Shown: piece by piece, positions 7,003-15,103 of the stretch
Layout: each line of letters starts with the position of its first letter
How positions within the stretch are numbered: position 1 is the stretch's first letter
DNA from: Oceanispirochaeta sp.
GTDB lineage: Bacteria > Spirochaetota > Spirochaetia > DSM-2461
Length of the DNA: 38,830 bases
Reading direction: 5' to 3'
NCBI RefSeq assembly: GCF_027859075.1
Contig: NZ_JAQIBL010000136.1
Coordinates: forward strand, 1 to 38,830
The notes under the pieces: model-generated
What the model was told of the DNA's origin: nothing
The model's database searches: none
Seen by the model: the letters and a program-made list of their open reading frames with translations, nothing else
Translations under genes and position numbers: made by a program

Positions 7003-8197
7003 AGGTAAAGCGGTGATCGGACAATCCGGCGGACCCACATCTGTCATTAATTCAAGCCTCGCAGGAGTCATTTCAAAGGCTCTGGAAAATCAGGACATTA
7101 CAAGGGTCCTTGGTATGAATTACGGGATAGAGGGGTTCATGAAGGAACAATTTTTTGATCTGACAGCCCAGAGTCCCGCCATCCTGGAAGGATTGCGGGT
7201 CACCCCATCCTCGGCCCTCGGTTCTTCCCGTCATAAACTGGTGGAAGAAGATTTCCCCATTATTCTGGATGTGCTAAAAAAATATGATATCCGGTTTTTT
7301 TTCCTGATCGGCGGTAATGACACCATGGATACGGTTCACCGGGTCGAATCTTATTGCCGAAAACAGAATTATGATCTCAGAGGAATCGGCATCCCCAAGA
7401 CGGTGGACAATGATCTGTTTGGAACGGATTTTACTCCGGGATTTCCATCGGCTGCACGGAGTAACATCCTGAATGTTCTGCAGGCCGGCGTTCTGTCCCG
7501 GGATATGAAAAAAGTAGATCAATTTGTCATTTATCAGACCATCGGAAGAGATGCAGGATGGCTTGCCGCTTCAACGGCTCTGGCCAGAAACAAAGAGGGG
7601 GATGCCCCTCATCTCATTTATTGTCCCGAAAAGCCTTTGAAACCTGATCAGCTCATCAGTGATGCAAAAGACTGCGTCAAGAAATATGGATGGGTCTCTA
7701 TCGTTGTCAGTGAGGGGCTTTTATATGAAGACGGAACTCCTGTGAGTGCAGCCCGGAACAAGGATAAATTCAATAATACCGAGTTCGGGGCCATGGGTGG
7801 AGCCAGTGTGGCCCTGAATGTCCATAAAATTCTAACAGATGCACTGGACGGGGCCCGTGGAGAGTTTCAGATCACCGAATCACTCATCATGAGCGCCTTT
7901 GACCGAAGCGAACCCCTGGATCTGGACCTGGCATATGCCTGTGGCCAGAGGGCTGTGACGCTGGCCTGTGAGGGAACAACCGGCGTGATGGTCAATATCA
8001 AACGCAGCAACAGCGATGAGTTTTCCCTGGGTCAGGTTCCCCTTACAGATGTAGCCGTCAAAGCAAGAGTTCTACCTCAGAATTTTATTAATGAGAGAGG
8101 GAATGATGTTACATCAGATTTTATCAGATATCTGTCTCCCCTGATTTCCACTCTCCCCCGCTTTGTAGAATTAGAACAGAAATTTCATAAGGAATAA
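6995..8197 (+). CDS. 6-phosphofructokinase, probably pyrophosphate-dependent
   Basis: A 400-residue PfkA-superfamily enzyme that phosphorylates fructose-6-phosphate at C1. The N-terminus has the phosphoryl-donor loop (GQSGGPTSVIN). GGND at residues 106-109 puts an Asp where ATP enzymes carry Gly, and PKTVDND at 134-140 puts a Lys where ATP enzymes carry Gly (PGTIDND). Both changes mark the PPi-using type; Asp138 is the catalytic base. Substrate binding continues in the TDFTPGFPSA region. PPi enzymes are reversible and some also accept sedoheptulose-7-phosphate. The start overlaps the end of the ROK gene by 8 nt and the stop is 3 nt before the PIG-L gene, so it belongs to the ROK operon rather than standing alone as a glycolytic gene. 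The subfamily is firm; donor specificity is inferred. Confidence 0.87.
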   Translation: MLKGKAVIGQSGGPTSVINSSLAGVISKALENQDITRVLGMNYGIEGFMKEQFFDLTAQSPAILEGLRVTPSSALGSSRHKLVEEDFPIILDVLKKYDIRFFFLIGGNDTMDTVHRVESYCRKQNYDLRGIGIPKTVDNDLFGTDFTPGFPSAARSNILNVLQAGVLSRDMKKVDQFVIYQTIGRDAGWLAASTALARNKEGDAPHLIYCPEKPLKPDQLISDAKDCVKKYGWVSIVVSEGLLYEDGTPVSAARNKDKFNNTEFGAMGGASVALNVHKILTDALDGARGEFQITESLIMSAFDRSEPLDLDLAYACGQRAVTLACEGTTGVMVNIKRSNSDEFSLGQVPLTDVAVKARVLPQNFINERGNDVTSDFIRYLSPLISTLPRFVELEQKFHKE

Positions 8198-8200
8198 GGT

Positions 8201-8971
8201 ATGACTGATTTCAATAAAAATGTACTGGTGGTCCAGGCGCATCCTGATGATGCAGAAGCCTGGTGTGCCGGAACCCTGGCCCTCTTGAAAAACGCAGGTT
8301 TTAAAATTTCCATCGCCACCATGACGGCCGGCGGCATGGGTGGGATGAGCGGGAATGAGGATGAAACAATCTGTGTTCGTAAAAAAGAAGCCCGAAAGGC
8401 TGCGGCTCTCCTTGATGCCGACTATTACTGTCTGGATCAGAGGGATGGATTTGTCTTTGATCATGAAGAGGTCAGAATCAGGATGGTGGATATAATCCGC
8501 AAGACAAAAGCGGGCATAGTTATCACACATCTCCTTAATGATTATCATGCAGATCATAGAGCCACAGGAGCCATCTGCGATGCTGCCGCCATGATCTCTT
8601 CCCTGCCCAATGTGCCCTCCAGGGAGGAGGCCCTCCCTGTTACCCCTCTATTGTATCATAGCGCTCCCATGAGCTTAAGCGACCCCCTGGGCTTTCCCAT
8701 GGCATCTCCCCATTTCTATGTAGATATAGGTTCTACCATTGATGTGAAATTGAAAATGCTGGGCTGCCATGAATCGCAGATTCAGCTGATGAAGCATATG
8801 CATAAGATTGATGATTTCTTTGGAGAAATGAAGAAATTCAGCCATGAACTGGGAATAGGGGTGGGTGTGGACTACGCAGAATGCTTCTGGCAGCATCTGG
8901 GTGGGGGGTTTCAGAAAAACCCGCTCATTCAGGATGTCCTGAAAAAACATATTATCCTAAAGGAAAAATAA
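8201..8971 (+). CDS. PIG-L/LmbE-family deacetylase
   Basis: A 256-residue zinc-dependent de-N-acetylase-like protein. The hallmark AHPDDAE is at residues 13-19 (His14, Asp16, Asp17) and the second motif HADH gives His116 and His119; His14, Asp17 and His119 are the expected metal ligands. Members remove acetyl groups from N-acetylglucosaminyl compounds. There is no signal peptide, so it acts in the cytoplasm. It sits 3 nt after the phosphofructokinase and is immediately followed by the SIS gene, which suggests de-N-acetylation of an amino sugar before isomerisation or deamination. BshB-like thiol metabolism is another known role in this family, but nothing nearby supports it. Confidence 0.87.
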   Translation: MTDFNKNVLVVQAHPDDAEAWCAGTLALLKNAGFKISIATMTAGGMGGMSGNEDETICVRKKEARKAAALLDADYYCLDQRDGFVFDHEEVRIRMVDIIRKTKAGIVITHLLNDYHADHRATGAICDAAAMISSLPNVPSREEALPVTPLLYHSAPMSLSDPLGFPMASPHFYVDIGSTIDVKLKMLGCHESQIQLMKHMHKIDDFFGEMKKFSHELGIGVGVDYAECFWQHLGGGFQKNPLIQDVLKKHIILKEK

Positions 8972-9985
8972 ATGAATCAAGATGAAAAATATCAGAAATT
9001 TGCCTTATGCAGAGAAATGCTTGAAACTCCCCGAGTCATCCGGAGTCTCAATATCCCCCATCTACAGCACTTCGTTGATGCCGTTTCTCAGTCTCAGGAT
9101 GTTCTCCTTACCGGAGAAGGCTCCAGTAGAATATTTCCTGGAAAGAGAGCCATTACCCAGTCCCTGATGAAGGGAGAAACGACCAGATTTTTCACAGAGG
9201 GATCAACCCAGGCAATGGACTATGATCTGAAGGACCGTGCTGTTTTTGGATCATCCAATTCTGGGAAAACGAAGGAACTGATCAGACTCTTTCATAAGCT
9301 GGGAAAAGACTCTCATCAAAGACTTTTTGGTATTACCGCCTCTGAAAATTCTCCATTGGAATCCCTCTGTCAGACCACGTATGTATTGAGATGCGGAGCC
9401 GAAAAGGCTGTGGCTGCGACAAAGAGTGTGGCCGAACAGGCTCTTTTTTATGATGCTCTGAGAGCAGGCTTAAGGAATGAAACTCTAAAAGGTCTTGATC
9501 AGGCGGCAGAGTCTGTAGAAAAAGCCCTCAAAATGGAAATAGATCCGTCTCTTATTAATTTGATCGCCTCAGCGGATATGATATATTTTTCAGGACGCAA
9601 TAACGGAGTAGCCGAAGAACTGACTCTGAAAACAAATGAGATAACCCGGAAAAAATCGGATTTCCTTGAAGGGACCTACGCAGCCCATGGCATCGAGGAA
9701 GTCATGAATTCAAAGGATATTCTTGTTGTTATCGACCCCTTCAGAGAGGAAGAGGAAAAGTTTCTGGAATGTCTGACAAAGGGGGTAGGGGTTCAGATTA
9801 TTTCAATTGCCTCAAGGAAAACATCATTCACCCATAGCATTGTGATCCCCGAAGCCGGAGATTTTCAAAACTATGTTGAACTCGCGGCGGGATGGAATCT
9901 TCTGGTGGAAACAGGTTTGTCCCTTGGAATTGATCTGGATACGCCCGTCAGGGCCAGAAAAGTTGGAAACGAATACATAGAATAA
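8972..9985 (+). CDS. SIS-domain sugar isomerase/deaminase
   Basis: A 337-residue protein with two SIS folds, the arrangement of the GlmS isomerase half and of AgaS/FrlB-type enzymes. Phosphosugar-binding motifs include LLTGEGSSR (about residues 45-53), GSSNSGKTKEL (about 90-100), and the GlmS-like AVAATKSVAEQALF (about 146-159). No glutaminase domain is present, so it would act on an amino-sugar phosphate or a glycated compound rather than make glucosamine-6-phosphate from glutamine. Its ATG directly follows the PIG-L stop codon. Together with that gene a route from N-acetylated amino sugar to fructose-6-phosphate can be drawn, ending at the phosphofructokinase of the same operon; this is inference. 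Confidence 0.8.
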   Translation: MNQDEKYQKFALCREMLETPRVIRSLNIPHLQHFVDAVSQSQDVLLTGEGSSRIFPGKRAITQSLMKGETTRFFTEGSTQAMDYDLKDRAVFGSSNSGKTKELIRLFHKLGKDSHQRLFGITASENSPLESLCQTTYVLRCGAEKAVAATKSVAEQALFYDALRAGLRNETLKGLDQAAESVEKALKMEIDPSLINLIASADMIYFSGRNNGVAEELTLKTNEITRKKSDFLEGTYAAHGIEEVMNSKDILVVIDPFREEEEKFLECLTKGVGVQIISIASRKTSFTHSIVIPEAGDFQNYVELAAGWNLLVETGLSLGIDLDTPVRARKVGNEYIE

Positions 9986-10017
9986 GATAGATAATAGGTT
10001 CTGCCGGAAATATTCGG

Positions 10018-10470
10018 CTAGTCCTCTGTGGAGTGCATCAACAATTCATATTCGCTTGTTGAGAGGCTGGATGCGTCTTCCGTTGAGTTTTCCAGCTTCT
10101 CACTGATTTCCTTGCGAATATTCTGAACATCTGCCAGATGGGATGCCATTTTCCTTTTCAATTCAGGAAAACGCTCGGCATCTTTTTCAGAAAAGAAGGA
10201 TTTTTTTTCTTCTACTGTCTCTATCAGTTTTGAAAGTCTGGTTTTTAGTTTCTGAATGGAGAAGAGGAAATCGTTGCGTCTGATCAAATATGGGTTTTCC
10301 TTGAGAAGATCATAGTGGCGGTTCAGGACTGCATCTATTGCAAAAATCTGACTTATCATCCTGGAAGCAAAAAATTCTTTGTCAATGGACAGTTTTAATC
10401 CGTTCTGTATATTGATAATCTCCGTATGCAGATAAAAGAGGTTATCTTCATAATGAACCATCTCGCTCAT
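10018..10470 (-). CDS. Hypothetical helical/coiled-coil protein
   Basis: This protein of about 150 residues is not recognised. It is almost entirely helical and charged, with likely coiled-coil stretches (for example KLKTRLSKLIETVEEKKSFF and the region around VQNIRKEISEKLE). It has no Cys pairs, no signal peptide and no membrane helix. I prefer the ATG at 10470 because GGGAG sits 6 nt before it; the frame is open to an ATG at 10521, which would give 167 residues but has no close ribosome site. It is convergent with the sugar operon (33 nt gap) and divergent from rpsF. The single-gene position gives no functional clue. Confidence 0.65.
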   Translation of the reverse strand: MSEMVHYEDNLFYLHTEIINIQNGLKLSIDKEFFASRMISQIFAIDAVLNRHYDLLKENPYLIRRNDFLFSIQKLKTRLSKLIETVEEKKSFFSEKDAERFPELKRKMASHLADVQNIRKEISEKLENSTEDASSLSTSEYELLMHSTED

Positions 10471-10526
10471 CTTTCGCTCCCAGTCCTTATTTCCTGTTAT
10501 ATGTTTCGGCAACATGGGCATTTAGC

Positions 10527-10555
10527 TTGACATCAATTAGCTCCTATGCTATTTT
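10527..10555 (+). promoter_or_regulatory. Promoter of the rpsF ribosomal operon
   Basis: Perfect TTGACA (10527-10532), a 17-nt spacer and TATTTT (10550-10555). Transcription would start near 10562, leaving a leader of about 54 nt that contains a small CTCC-cta-GGAG inverted repeat (10575-10585). If the upstream minus-strand gene began at 10521 rather than 10470, the promoter would abut it. Confidence 0.65.
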
Positions 10556-10615
10556 TTCACAGCCTCTTTATTTGCTCCCTAGGAGTAAATCATACAAGTC
10601 CGCAAGGAGGATATA

Positions 10616-10897
10616 ATGAGATCCTATGAATTTACAGCAGTTTTCCGCGTAAAGGAAGACAACTATGCTACCGGTCTGAAAAATGTTAAAGAAATTTTTG
10701 AGAAAAACGGTGTAACAACCCTATCTGAAGAAGATATGGGTGACAGATTATTGGCCTACCCAGTCCTAAAAGACGAACGTGGTCATTACCATCTGCTCAA
10801 TATCGATGCAGATCCTGCAGGAATCCTTAAAATTGAAAATGCTCTGAAACTTCAGACATCTCTTCTCAGATATCTTTTCGTTAAAAAAGAAAAGTAA
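10616..10897 (+). CDS. rpsF: 30S ribosomal protein S6
   Basis: A 93-residue protein of normal S6 length with the family opening (RSYEFTAVFRV) and the LAYPVLKDERGHYHLLNI strand. S6 binds the central domain of 16S rRNA as a heterodimer with S18, whose gene lies two positions downstream. AAGGAGG precedes the ATG by 6 nt. It is the first gene of the ribosomal/replication operon and is 9 nt from ssb. Confidence 0.95.
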   Translation: MRSYEFTAVFRVKEDNYATGLKNVKEIFEKNGVTTLSEEDMGDRLLAYPVLKDERGHYHLLNIDADPAGILKIENALKLQTSLLRYLFVKKEK

Positions 10898-10906
10898 GGA
10901 GTTTCC

Positions 10907-11389
10907 ATGGCAGAAGATTTAAATCGCGTAATTCTCGTCGGAAGACTGACTCGAGATGCCGAACTCCAATATACAAATACGGGTTGGGCTATTTGCAAAA
11001 TGGGACTAGCTGTAAACCGGAGACGGAAACAGGGAGATCAATGGGTTGATGAGGCCAACTTTTTTGATGTCACTCTTTTCGGTAAACGGGCAGAATCCCT
11101 GAATCAGTACCTCAGTAAAGGAACGCAGCTTGCTGTTGAAGGTCATCTCCGGCAGGAACGCTGGGAGCAGGATGGCAACAAACGCAGCAAGGTGACAATC
11201 GAAGCCACAAATATCCAGCTACTTGGAAGTAAAAACGACCGAGGGCAGACGGGAGATTCTTCCCATCAGGGTAATCAACAGGGAACATCAACCCCCAGAA
11301 ATTCTCAACCTTTTGAGTCATACAGTAAACCTGAAAAGAGTTCGGGCGGAGGACAGGCAGATCGGTTTGAGGATGATATACCATTTTGA
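10907..11389 (+). CDS. ssb: Single-stranded DNA-binding protein
   Basis: A 160-residue SSB. The N-terminal OB fold (about residues 1-110) starts with LNRVILVGRLTRDAELQYT and has the WVDEANFFDVTLFGKRAE strand pair. A Gly/Gln/Ser-rich flexible linker follows (about 111-150). The C-terminal tip is DDIPF, the acidic peptide that recruits replication and repair proteins. It protects single-stranded DNA at forks. Its place between rpsF and rpsR is the widely conserved arrangement. Confidence 0.96.
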   Translation: MAEDLNRVILVGRLTRDAELQYTNTGWAICKMGLAVNRRRKQGDQWVDEANFFDVTLFGKRAESLNQYLSKGTQLAVEGHLRQERWEQDGNKRSKVTIEATNIQLLGSKNDRGQTGDSSHQGNQQGTSTPRNSQPFESYSKPEKSSGGGQADRFEDDIPF

Positions 11390-11411
11390 TTCTTCAGCCC
11401 CCAGGGTGAAC

Positions 11412-11471
11412 ACTGAAAAATGTGCGGTGCACACAGTTCGTAAAGAAGATCTGAGTTGTTAAAGACTCAGA
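11412..11471 (+). promoter_or_regulatory. Two hairpins in the ssb-rpsR gap
   Basis: The first is TGTGC-GGT-GCACA (11421-11433), extended by ACTG (11412-11415) and CAGT (11434-11437) with a five-A bulge on the 5' side. The second is TCTGAGT (11450-11456) pairing with ACTCAGA (11465-11471) around an 8-nt loop. Neither is followed by a T-run, so they are not simple terminators. They may be an RNA processing site or a ribosomal-protein binding leader for rpsR. Confidence 0.4.
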
Positions 11472-11512
11472 CATTGAATGGATATTGAAATTATGAAATA
11501 GGAGAAAATGAC

Positions 11513-11839
11513 ATGTCTGAAGATAATCAGAGTGCAAGTACCGGACAGGCAAGTTCTGTCAGTGCAAGACCTTCCGGATACAGATCCGGTGGTCAGGATA
11601 GAGGTTCAGGAAGCAGACCTCCCAGAAGAACATTTTACAAGAAAAAAGTATGTAAGTTCTGTAAGAATGGATTGGAAGTCGATTACAAAAAACCAGATTC
11701 ATTGCGTCGTTTCATCACAGAAAGAGGTAAGATCCTTCCCAGAAGAATCACCGGCACCTGTGCAAAACACCAAAGAATGCTGACAACAGAAGTTAAGAGG
11801 TCCAGAGCTCTGGCTCTTCTTCCTTTTGTTACAAAATAA
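11513..11839 (+). CDS. rpsR: 30S ribosomal protein S18
   Basis: A 108-residue protein. The conserved S18 core starts near residue 40 ([10 protein letters not shown]) and includes [20 protein letters not shown]. Cys47, Cys50, Cys83 and His86 form the zinc-binding set of C+ type S18 proteins. The N-terminal 38 residues are a Ser/Gly/Arg-rich, probably disordered extension that most S18 proteins lack. The ATG at 11513 has AGGAGAAA about 7 nt upstream. S18 pairs with S6 on the 30S platform. The 123-nt gap from ssb holds two hairpins. Confidence 0.95.
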   Translation: MSEDNQSASTGQASSVSARPSGYRSGGQDRGSGSRPPRRTFYKKKVCKFCKNGLEVDYKKPDSLRRFITERGKILPRRITGTCAKHQRMLTTEVKRSRALALLPFVTK

Positions 11840-11853
11840 TCTAAGGTTGTGAA

Positions 11854-12816
11854 TTGAAAACAAGAGAGATTGGAAAGATTACTGGTATCTCACTCATTAC
11901 GGCTCTGCTGTATAATGTGGGAATACTATGCCCCTTTTTCGCCGTACCACTGCAATTTTCTGCAGCAGGCAAAAATAGGAGTTCTTTTATACTGTCTTCT
12001 CTGGTCTCAATTTTCTTGATTCTAATATTCAGAATCATCGTTCTGAGCCCTTTACAGGCTCTGGGTTTTGTCTATATTGATGGTTTTATTTTATTCCTTG
12101 CAGTTGCTGGACTATACGTCTGTAATTTTGAGTTGAAAGATTTTTCACTTCCTGTCCGTATTGCTTTCATAACAGCAGCAGCCGGCGTCTTAAGCCTGTT
12201 GGTACTGCCGAAGGCATATGGATTAAAGGATCAGATTATTCTTTCTCTCGATCAGATCCTGATGGTCAGCCGCGGGCTGAATCTGTCGGAAGCTATGACA
12301 GGGAGTAGTACAGCTTTAAATGGTGAGACTCTGTTTCTCATTTTGCAGGACCTGATTGGCAGTACTGGATTTGTTTGGTACTACTTTTTCATAACTTTTT
12401 CCTATTGGATGGGTTCACAGTTGATGAGCAGGTCAAAAGGGATTCAAACCGTTAAAGAATCGTTTAGTTGGGATTTGCCCGATATTTGGGTATGGTTTCT
12501 TTTTATACCGCTGACTCTTTTTTTACTGGATAAGCTGTTTGTGATGCGGGGTATACATTTATTGGGGACTATTCCCCATTATGCTGTGACCAACATTATT
12601 TTAATTTCTGCAGGGGCTTATGCTTTAAGAGGAATTAAAATTATTCAGTTTTTCTTAAAGAAGAGGGAAGTGTCCCGTCTGATGCAGCGAATGATGCTGA
12701 TGACTACGGGATTTCTGATTGTAATGCCGGGTGTCAATCTGGCTCTATTGATATTGATTGCAGGGCTCGGTGTATCCGAACTCTGGGTAAATTACAGACT
12801 ATTTGACAAGGAGTAA
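11854..12816 (+). CDS. DUF2232/YybS-like membrane protein
   Basis: A 320-residue integral membrane protein with about eight hydrophobic helices (for example around residues 7-27, 44-66, 68-85, 99-116, 205-222 and 284-310). It is of the DUF2232 type often found between rpsR and rplI. I take the TTG at 11854 as start because AAGG lies 7 nt upstream and the first helix follows directly. It ends 4 nt before rplI, so it is co-transcribed with ribosomal and replication genes. Biochemical function is unknown; some DUF2232 proteins resemble transporter membrane subunits. The family call rests on topology plus position. Confidence 0.65.
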   Translation: MKTREIGKITGISLITALLYNVGILCPFFAVPLQFSAAGKNRSSFILSSLVSIFLILIFRIIVLSPLQALGFVYIDGFILFLAVAGLYVCNFELKDFSLPVRIAFITAAAGVLSLLVLPKAYGLKDQIILSLDQILMVSRGLNLSEAMTGSSTALNGETLFLILQDLIGSTGFVWYYFFITFSYWMGSQLMSRSKGIQTVKESFSWDLPDIWVWFLFIPLTLFLLDKLFVMRGIHLLGTIPHYAVTNIILISAGAYALRGIKIIQFFLKKREVSRLMQRMMLMTTGFLIVMPGVNLALLILIAGLGVSELWVNYRLFDKE

Positions 12817-12820
12817 ATCC

Positions 12821-13417
12821 ATGAAGATTATATTAAATCAGGATATGTCCAGCCTTGGTGAAGAAGGGGACGTAAAAGTTGTTGCTGACGGTTACGCCAG
12901 AAACTTCCTTATACCTAAAAAAATGGCTGTTGCATACAACAAAGCTAACTTGAACATGTTTGAACAGAAAAAAGTATCTATCGAGAAAAGAAAAGAATCC
13001 AAGAGAAAAGATGCTATGGGTCTTAAAGACCGCCTGAGCAACGAAACTCTGATCATCGATATGCCTGCCGGTGACAAAGGTAAACTTTTCGGTGCAGTAA
13101 CACCAGCGACCATCGTTGATGAACTAAACAAAATCGGTCTTGTCATCGAAAAGAAAAAGATCGAAATTTCTGGAAACTCTATAAAACTGACAGGGTCATT
13201 CACTGTAAAAGTCAAACTTTACGGCAATGAAACTGCAGATCTGAAAGTGACCATTAATGGTATTCAGACTGAAGGTTCTGAGTCTAGATCTTCTCGTAAA
13301 GCAGAAACCAAAGTAGAGACAGCTGCTGTTGCAGAAGAGTCTACTGCAGCCGAAGTTACTGAATCTTCAGCAGCAGTTGAAGATGCAGAAACTGTTTCAG
13401 AAAACACAACCGAATAA
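12821..13417 (+). CDS. rplI: 50S ribosomal protein L9 with an acidic C-terminal tail
   Basis: A 198-residue protein. The N-terminal 23S-binding domain has the L9 signature (GEEGDVKVVADGYARNFLIP, residues 11-30), followed by the long connecting helix and the C-terminal domain to about residue 148. The last 50 residues are an Ala/Glu/Thr/Ser tail (for example VETAAVAEESTAAEV) not found in most L9 proteins, so the protein is longer than the usual 148-150. The start is the ATG at 12821 with AAGGAG 7 nt upstream; the frame is open 6 codons further but without support. Confidence 0.94.
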   Translation: MKIILNQDMSSLGEEGDVKVVADGYARNFLIPKKMAVAYNKANLNMFEQKKVSIEKRKESKRKDAMGLKDRLSNETLIIDMPAGDKGKLFGAVTPATIVDELNKIGLVIEKKKIEISGNSIKLTGSFTVKVKLYGNETADLKVTINGIQTEGSESRSSRKAETKVETAAVAEESTAAEVTESSAAVEDAETVSENTTE

Positions 13418-13429
13418 TCGCGGGAGTTT

Positions 13430-14770
13430 ATGGATTCAGGTTCCCTGAAAGACAAAATACCCCCCTATAACGAAGATGCCGAATCTGCGGTATTGGGGTC
13501 GCTTCTCATTAATTTTACTCTCGATGCCCTGGATACTGTTCGTATGTATCTGGGAGTCGGGGATTTTTTCAGGACGGCTCATCAGTATATTTTTCATGCT
13601 GTTGAGCAACTTGAAAAAAAAGGAAGTGGTGTCGATCTTCTGACACTCATAGAAGAGCTGAAATCAGAGGCCCTTCTTGAAAAATCCGGTGGCGTTGCTT
13701 ATATTTCGGGACTGACATCATCCGTTCCTACCACAGCAAATATCGAATATTATTCCAAGATCGTGCAGGAGTGCAGTGTTAGACGCAGATTGTTGACAAT
13801 CAGCGCTAATATACACGCCCAGGCCCATGATGATTCAAAAGATACTGCAGAAATACTGGAAGAAGTAGAACGCCAGGTTTTTGATATTAACGATCAAAGA
13901 TCCGTAGACTCCATAAAATCAGCCGGGGATGTTATAAAAGACGCGATCTATGTCATAGAGCAGCGTTATTCTCAAAAAGGTGATTTTACCGGTATTCCCT
14001 CGGGTTTCGATGATCTTGATGCCTTGACCACGGGATTTCAAAAATCTGAAATGATTGTCATCGGGGCCCGACCTTCTGTAGGTAAAACAGCATTTGCTTT
14101 GACCCTAGCCGCCAATATTGCGATCAAAAATAAAATAAACTGCGGTTTTTTTACTCTGGAAATGACAACTCTATCAGTCATGCAGAGGCTCCTGTCCCTT
14201 CAGGCAAATATTAATTCCAATAAGATTCGTACAGGATTGCTGAAACCTTCCGACTTTAATAGCCTCACAGATGCTGCCAGCAGTATTTATGATGCTCCCC
14301 TGTGGATTGATGACACTCCCAATATGAAGCTTCTGGATTTAAGAGCCCAGGCCAGAAGAATGGTCAGTAAGTATGATGTAAAGATTCTTTTTGTCGATTA
14401 TCTGGGTCTTATAACTTTTGAAGATAAGAGGATTCCCCGGCATGAACAAATGGCGGAAGTCAGCCGTTCATTGAAGGCATTGGCCCGTGAATTGGATATT
14501 CCTATTATTGCTCTGTCCCAGGTCGGCCGTCAGACTGAGGGAAAGGCTCCCGGACTGGCAGACCTCCGTGAATCAGGAGCGATCGAACAGGATGCTGATG
14601 TCGTTATGTTTCTCCATCGTGAACGAGGGATTGACAATCATGAAGGAACACCTGAAAATATAGAAACTGAGCTTATCATAGCCAAGCAGCGAAACGGACC
14701 TGTGGGTGTGGTTAAAATGGCATTTATACCACATTTTACCAAGTTTGTTCCCCTGGCATACAGCAGTTGA
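13430..14770 (+). CDS. dnaB: Replicative DNA helicase DnaB
   Basis: A 446-residue hexameric fork helicase. The N-terminal domain opens with PPYNEDAESAVLGSLL (about residues 8-23). The RecA-like domain has Walker A GARPSVGKT (212-220, Lys219), Walker B ILFVDYLGLI (about 321-330), and the DnaB motifs IIALSQVGRQ and DLRESGAIEQDADVV. Length is normal and no intein interrupts the P-loop. GGGAG precedes the ATG; the gene follows rplI by 12 nt, the conserved rplI-dnaB pairing. Confidence 0.96.
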   Translation: MDSGSLKDKIPPYNEDAESAVLGSLLINFTLDALDTVRMYLGVGDFFRTAHQYIFHAVEQLEKKGSGVDLLTLIEELKSEALLEKSGGVAYISGLTSSVPTTANIEYYSKIVQECSVRRRLLTISANIHAQAHDDSKDTAEILEEVERQVFDINDQRSVDSIKSAGDVIKDAIYVIEQRYSQKGDFTGIPSGFDDLDALTTGFQKSEMIVIGARPSVGKTAFALTLAANIAIKNKINCGFFTLEMTTLSVMQRLLSLQANINSNKIRTGLLKPSDFNSLTDAASSIYDAPLWIDDTPNMKLLDLRAQARRMVSKYDVKILFVDYLGLITFEDKRIPRHEQMAEVSRSLKALARELDIPIIALSQVGRQTEGKAPGLADLRESGAIEQDADVVMFLHRERGIDNHEGTPENIETELIIAKQRNGPVGVVKMAFIPHFTKFVPLAYSS

Positions 14771-14780
14771 GGGAGATTCA

Positions 14781-15080
14781 ATGAGTTTTTTTGAAGATTA
14801 CAATCTTGATGAGATAAAAAATGAGGTTGAAGAGGTTGCTTTTAGAGAGCTGGAAAGACAGCTTAGAGCAATTCGAAATGAAGATATATGTAAATGCATA
14901 GATTGTGTGCAGGATATGGCTTGTTTTGCCTTAAACCAGATAAAACCACGTTATGCAGTTTCACTTCTTGGTAGTATATTCACAAAAGTTGAAACAGAAA
15001 CACTGATCAAAGATATTGAGACGGTTGTACAAAAGTCCATTGAAAAAATAAGCCAGAACCCGCTTCACAGCAAATCCTGA
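14781..15080 (+). CDS. ComFB-family small cysteine protein
   Basis: A 99-residue protein resembling the late-competence ComFB family. An acidic helical N-terminus is followed by Cys37, Cys39, Cys42 and Cys48 (ICKCIDC and MACFALNQ), then the family's NQIKPRYAVSLLGS stretch. The cysteines could bind a metal. ComFB-type proteins have recently been linked to cyclic-dinucleotide sensing and type IV pilus function; I cannot see a binding site that proves this here. The ATG at 14781 has GGGAG 5 nt upstream and lies 10 nt after dnaB, so it is the last gene of the ribosomal/replication operon. Confidence 0.7.
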   Translation: MSFFEDYNLDEIKNEVEEVAFRELERQLRAIRNEDICKCIDCVQDMACFALNQIKPRYAVSLLGSIFTKVETETLIKDIETVVQKSIEKISQNPLHSKS

Positions 15081-15103
15081 CTCACTCATATAATGTGGAT
15101 TCA

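Noticed and set aside
10004-10019. Hairpin GCCG...CGGC between the SIS gene and the convergent coiled-coil gene as a terminator
   Set aside because: The stem is only 4 bp with an 8-nt loop and lacks a T-run on either strand.
10562-10615. S6-S18 autoregulatory RNA motif in the rpsF leader
   Set aside because: A CCG and a tiny CTCC/GGAG hairpin are present, but I cannot fit the known bulged-stem arrangement.
13430-14770. Intein in dnaB
   Set aside because: dnaB is a common intein host, but the protein has normal length and an uninterrupted P-loop.
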